This document shows positions 61,068 to 64,000 of a stretch of 64,000 nucleotides of DNA, piece by piece. Every line of letters begins with the position of its first letter. The stretch's first letter is position 1. Origin of the DNA: Chitinophagales bacterium (GTDB lineage: Bacteria; Bacteroidota; Bacteroidia; Chitinophagales; Chitinophagaceae); assembly GCA_020636575.1 (NCBI GenBank), contig JACJXP010000001.1, forward strand, positions 310,001 to 374,000, in the 5' to 3' direction. Made by a program: the position numbers and the translations under genes. A model generated the notes under the pieces. It did no database searches. It worked only from the letters and a program-made list of their open reading frames with translations, and had not been told where the DNA came from.

Positions 61068-61559
61068 TTAATTACTGCCAGATTCCTTCTTTAATAAAAC
61101 AGATGCCATCGCCATCAATCCTTCCTCCCGTCCTGCAAAACCTAACTTCTCCGTTGTAGTTGCTTTAACCGATACATCTTTCTCCTGTATACCACATATT
61201 GATGAAATAACTTTTTGCATAGCTGGTACATGAGGTTTTATCCTGGGTTCTTCCAAACAAACTGTGCTGTCAATATTGACGACAGCATAACCAGCCTCTT
61301 TTATAAGAGAAATCGTTTCTTGTAATAAGATCTTACTATCGATATTTTTGAATCGTTCATCCGAATCAGGAAAATGTGTACCAATATCTCCCATTGCAAG
61401 TGCCCCTAATAGAGCATCGCAGATAGCATGCAGCAGCACATCTGCATCACTATGCCCTAAAGCCCCTTTTGAATGAGGCAAGTTGACTCCGCCGATCCAA
61501 AGCTCACGGCCTTCAATCAGCCTGTGAAAATCAATTCCTGATCCTATTCTGTATGCCAT
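61068..61559 (-). CDS. ispF: 2-C-methyl-D-erythritol 2,4-cyclodiphosphate synthase
   Basis: IspF forms the cyclodiphosphate in the MEP isoprenoid pathway. The protein shows RIGSGIDFHRL with metal ligands Asp and His, GHSDADVLLHAICDALLGALAMGDIGTHFP and ATTEKLGFAGREEG. I start at ATG 61559 (163 residues, the usual size). A longer frame from 61607 adds 16 hydrophobic residues but would run into the terminator stem of porV, so it is rejected. Confidence 0.95.
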   Translation of the reverse strand: MAYRIGSGIDFHRLIEGRELWIGGVNLPHSKGALGHSDADVLLHAICDALLGALAMGDIGTHFPDSDERFKNIDSKILLQETISLIKEAGYAVVNIDSTVCLEEPRIKPHVPAMQKVISSICGIQEKDVSVKATTTEKLGFAGREEGLMAMASVLLKKESGSN

Positions 61560-61601
61560 ACGCAGTGCAAATATTAATGATTTTATCTCCTTTATAAAAA
61601 A

Positions 61602-61627
61602 AAACACCCTGCCAAAGCAGGGTGTTT
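61602..61627 (-). terminator. rho-independent terminator after porV
   Basis: On the minus strand AAACACCCTGC is followed by a four-base loop TTTG and GCAGGGTGTTT, then six further T residues. It is an 11-base perfect stem 20 bases after the porV stop, separating the secretion genes from ispF. Confidence 0.9.
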
Positions 61628-61647
61628 CTATATGATTTTATACTAAG

Positions 61648-62811
61648 TTATTTCTTGTCACCACCATCATTATTGAAATCAAACAAAACTGAAAAACGCA
61701 GTGTGTTTGACAATGGATTACGGTTAACACCATTACCAGTTGGGATCAGATAAGCAAAGTTGAAACCGAAAACATTATACTTAAGGCCTAAACCTGTAGT
61801 GAAATAGTTACGATCTCCTTTTGTCTTATGCTCAAACAAATAACCTGCACGAAGTGCAAATTGGTTGTTGTACCAGTACTCAGCACCGGCGCTATATTGA
61901 ATCTCTTTCATTTCTTCTCCAAATCCACCGGGAGCATCCCCTAATGAACTGAACCAGCTGCTAACCACACCCTTGCTGCGATAAGCCATTATCTGGTCAG
62001 CAGTTGCAGGATCGCTTGGAGGAGTAGGAACTAATAACTTATTGATCTCAGCACCAATTGAAAGTTTGTTCTTCTCATTCAAAACCTTATTATATACTAC
62101 ACCAACACCGATGTTAGCAGGTATATAATCTTTGGAATCTGAATTTTCAGTATAAGATATCTTAGAACCGAGGTTAGAAAGTACAACACCCCAATTCCAA
62201 CCATCACCAGATGGCTTAACTCCGTTATGATAATAACCGATATCACCGGCAACAGCGCTTCCGGTCTTATATGTAGTACCACCTACAGACTGGCCGCCAG
62301 CCAAATTTGAGTTGATATATTTTAAGGCTACACCAATACCATTCTTTTCACCCAGCTTCATGGAATAACCTACATCAATTCCAAACTCACGGGGACGGAA
62401 GCTTCCGAAATCATTACCCTGGTTATCTGTAAATGTTATGTCTCCAAGGCTGAAATAACGTACCGATGCAGAAAGAGCTTTGTCATCAGAAAACTTATAG
62501 AATCCTGATAGAGTAGCCAGGTATACATCATTAACAATATCCTTTAACCATGGTGTATAAGTAGCTCCAACACCACCCTGAGATTGGTTAAAAGCTACCT
62601 TACCAATATTCCATAAACCAGAATATTGATCAGGTGAAGTAGCAACACCTAATTCTCCCATTCCGCCGGAACGGGCATCAGGTGAAATACGTAAAAAAGG
62701 AACAGCAGTTGTAACAACATTAATAGGATCTGCCTGAGCTTTTACGTTGGTAGTAGATAAACCACAAAAGATCAGGAGTCCAGCAGTTAGTTTTAAAGCA
62801 GTTGGTCTCAT
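61648..62811 (-). CDS. porV: type IX secretion system outer-membrane protein PorV
   Basis: The 387-residue beta-barrel protein has a signal peptide ending in NVKAQ and the PorV/LptO hallmark AVPFLRISPDARSGGMGELGVA near the mature N-terminus, followed by WNIGKVAF, alternating strands and a terminal LRFSVLFDF strand. PorV carries T9SS substrates from the translocon SprA to the sortase-like PorU. It lies 77 bases downstream of porU on the same strand, which is the usual order in Bacteroidota. Confidence 0.93.
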   Translation of the reverse strand: MRPTALKLTAGLLIFCGLSTTNVKAQADPINVVTTAVPFLRISPDARSGGMGELGVATSPDQYSGLWNIGKVAFNQSQGGVGATYTPWLKDIVNDVYLATLSGFYKFSDDKALSASVRYFSLGDITFTDNQGNDFGSFRPREFGIDVGYSMKLGEKNGIGVALKYINSNLAGGQSVGGTTYKTGSAVAGDIGYYHNGVKPSGDGWNWGVVLSNLGSKISYTENSDSKDYIPANIGVGVVYNKVLNEKNKLSIGAEINKLLVPTPPSDPATADQIMAYRSKGVVSSWFSSLGDAPGGFGEEMKEIQYSAGAEYWYNNQFALRAGYLFEHKTKGDRNYFTTGLGLKYNVFGFNFAYLIPTGNGVNRNPLSNTLRFSVLFDFNNDGGDKK

Positions 62812-62831
62812 TAGAAAATTTTTAATAATGG

Positions 62832-62862
62832 TGTAAATATATAGCTTTTAGTTAAATACAAA
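62832..62862 (-). promoter_or_regulatory. candidate porV promoter
   Basis: TTTG (62862-62859), a 19-base spacer and TATTTACA (62839-62832) form a -33/-7 pair with correct spacing but an imperfect -7 box, about 20 bases before the porV ATG. porV may also be read through from porU. Confidence 0.3.
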
Positions 62863-62888
62863 TCTAAAATAGAGAATTTTACCCTATT

Positions 62889-64000
62889 CTAAAAAATTAC
62901 CAGTTTTTCAATGCATTCTTTCTTTTTCCTGCCCGGCGAAGTAACGGATAATTTGTAAAAATACACTCCCCTGCCCACTTTATCTCCAAAATCATCTTTT
63001 CCGTTCCACTCTATCTCACTTGAACGGTTTCCAGGAGTATTTATTGTTTTTTGTATCGTCTTTATTAATTTTCCTCCTATTGTAAATATCTGAATATTAA
63101 CGGATAACTCGACCCCCGGCTGATTATGCTCAAACCAAAACCGGGTATTTGTGGTGAAGGGATTGGGGTAATTTAAAACATGGCTCAATCTTAATTCCTC
63201 ATCATTCGCCACTAAAAAGTCTAATATAACTTCATTTGAGTTATTCATAGCATCCCAGGCCTTTATTTTTAGGCTATGGGGACCGGGTTCAAACTCAGGT
63301 AATTGAAAGCGTACCTCTCCTTTTTGATAAGTATCCAGGTCACTTTGATAAAAATCATTGAGAATGAAATAGTTGTTATTATCATTATCGATAAAAACAA
63401 TGATATCATGTCCAATTCCCGCCCCTGTAGTGTTAATCCCTGAAGAATCGGAAAGCTTTAATATTAATAGCGGTCTCTGATCAGAAATACCCCCATTTAC
63501 AAATGTTTCATCGTTCAAATAAGGCTTTATTTGGGGACCTGTATTATCAGTTGAGGTATTTTGACCTGTTCCTCCAATTATCACATTTGTAGAAAACCCG
63601 CCGGCATCTTTTTCTCCGTTGCTGGCATAGTAGCTGATCTTACCATTGCCAAACTGGAAATTGATATCCTTCGGAACTACAAACTCAAAGGAAAAGCTGC
63701 CATTAGTAACATTTGTTTTACCCCTGAATAAAGCTGTGTTTTGAATCTGGTACTGGGCAACCTGACTACCGGGATCATTACCAAGTGTAGAGACTGTTTG
63801 AGGCTTTTCAAAAACAATAGGGTAAACTGTTCCATTAAAATCAGTTAGCCTGCTACCGTTTCCATCTGCAACTTCACCGGTAATGATCACCTTATCTGTT
63901 GACATTAAGGTATCGGCCTGGCTGGCTGGATTTCCATTGATCGTTAATGTATTAATATTATAGACAGGAAACCCTAACGTAAGAGCCGGGTCTCCCAACA
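62889..64000 (-). CDS. porU: type IX secretion sortase PorU, C-terminal part
   Basis: About 370 C-terminal residues are present; the frame stays open through the right edge, so the N-terminus and the C25 catalytic His/Cys are outside the window. The first visible residues GDPALTLGFPVYN match the end of gingipain-type C25 domains. Immunoglobulin-like and FlgD-like beta domains follow (SGINTTGAGIGHDIIVFIDN, LNYPNPFTTNTRFWFEH, IQIFTIGGKLIKT, WNGKDDFGDKVGRGVYFYKL). PorU cleaves the C-terminal signals of T9SS cargo and attaches them to A-LPS. Its neighbour is porV. Confidence 0.9.
   Translation of the reverse strand, partial: LGDPALTLGFPVYNINTLTINGNPASQADTLMSTDKVIITGEVADGNGSRLTDFNGTVYPIVFEKPQTVSTLGNDPGSQVAQYQIQNTALFRGKTNVTNGSFSFEFVVPKDINFQFGNGKISYYASNGEKDAGGFSTNVIIGGTGQNTSTDNTGPQIKPYLNDETFVNGGISDQRPLLILKLSDSSGINTTGAGIGHDIIVFIDNDNNNYFILNDFYQSDLDTYQKGEVRFQLPEFEPGPHSLKIKAWDAMNNSNEVILDFLVANDEELRLSHVLNYPNPFTTNTRFWFEHNQPGVELSVNIQIFTIGGKLIKTIQKTINTPGNRSSEIEWNGKDDFGDKVGRGVYFYKLSVTSPGRKKKECIEKLVIF

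Noticed and set aside
1..64000. tRNA, rRNA, insertion sequence, prophage or CRISPR features
   Set aside because: No tRNA-like cloverleaf, transposase, integrase or spacer array was recognised by eye; a tRNA or covariance-model scan was not possible.

Overview
The window looks like a chromosomal segment of a Bacteroidota bacterium, most likely Chitinophagaceae or a close relative. The signs are type IX secretion genes (a PorP/SprF-like protein, PorV, and the C-terminal part of PorU), bacillithiol synthesis (BshA), an arginine operon with the Bacteroidota-type N-acylornithine transcarbamylase, DUF4292 and PorV-like families, and the moderately low GC. No rRNA, tRNA, CRISPR array, prophage or insertion sequence is visible. 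Genus-level placement is inference.

Region 1 (1-38773, all minus strand) is the striking part. Eighteen genes run head to tail with gaps of about 0-12 bases or short overlaps, except for one 50-base gap that holds a dispersed repeat. Read 5' to 3' (right to left) they encode: seven soluble FIST-domain sensor proteins interleaved with an EthD-like protein, a lipoprotein amidohydrolase and a secreted D-aminoacylase-like amidohydrolase; a small cytosolic histidine kinase; two giant soluble kinases of 2156 and 3078 residues, each with an NTF2/SnoaL-like N-terminus and 9 or 14 tandem GAF-like units; then TPR kinases and a beta-propeller kinase. The last kinase runs off the left edge. All eight kinases share a nearly identical HisKA/HATPase core, yet no response regulator is seen. 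This is the best candidate for an undescribed system: many input modules feeding one uniform transmitter type.

Region 2 (39015-47093) is a mixture of housekeeping genes: a PGM1-like ATP-grasp ligase, anmK, upp, a PorP/SprF-like protein, a DASS anion transporter, a 3-methyladenine DNA glycosylase, an RsmI-like methylase and a small membrane protein. Overlapping divergent promoters can be proposed between anmK and upp.

Region 3 (47094-55656, plus strand) is a complete arginine operon: GNAT acyltransferase, argG, argC, argD, argF', argB, an argE-like deacylase and argH. Upstream lies an 18-base site matching the E. coli ARG box consensus at 17 of 18 positions, next to a Bacteroidota-type -7 box, followed by a roughly 245-base leader with inverted repeats. 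The transcarbamylase has Val at the specificity position, which suggests N-succinylornithine as substrate.

Region 4 (55657-64000) holds an M28 peptidase, bshA, an EnvC-like protein whose LytM domain looks catalytically degenerate, a DUF4292 lipoprotein, dut, ispF, porV and the 3' part of porU. Strong hairpin terminators lie between bshA and the EnvC-like gene and between porV and ispF. Short palindromic repeats occur both between genes and inside coding sequences (kinases, anmK), where they add residues without breaking the frame.
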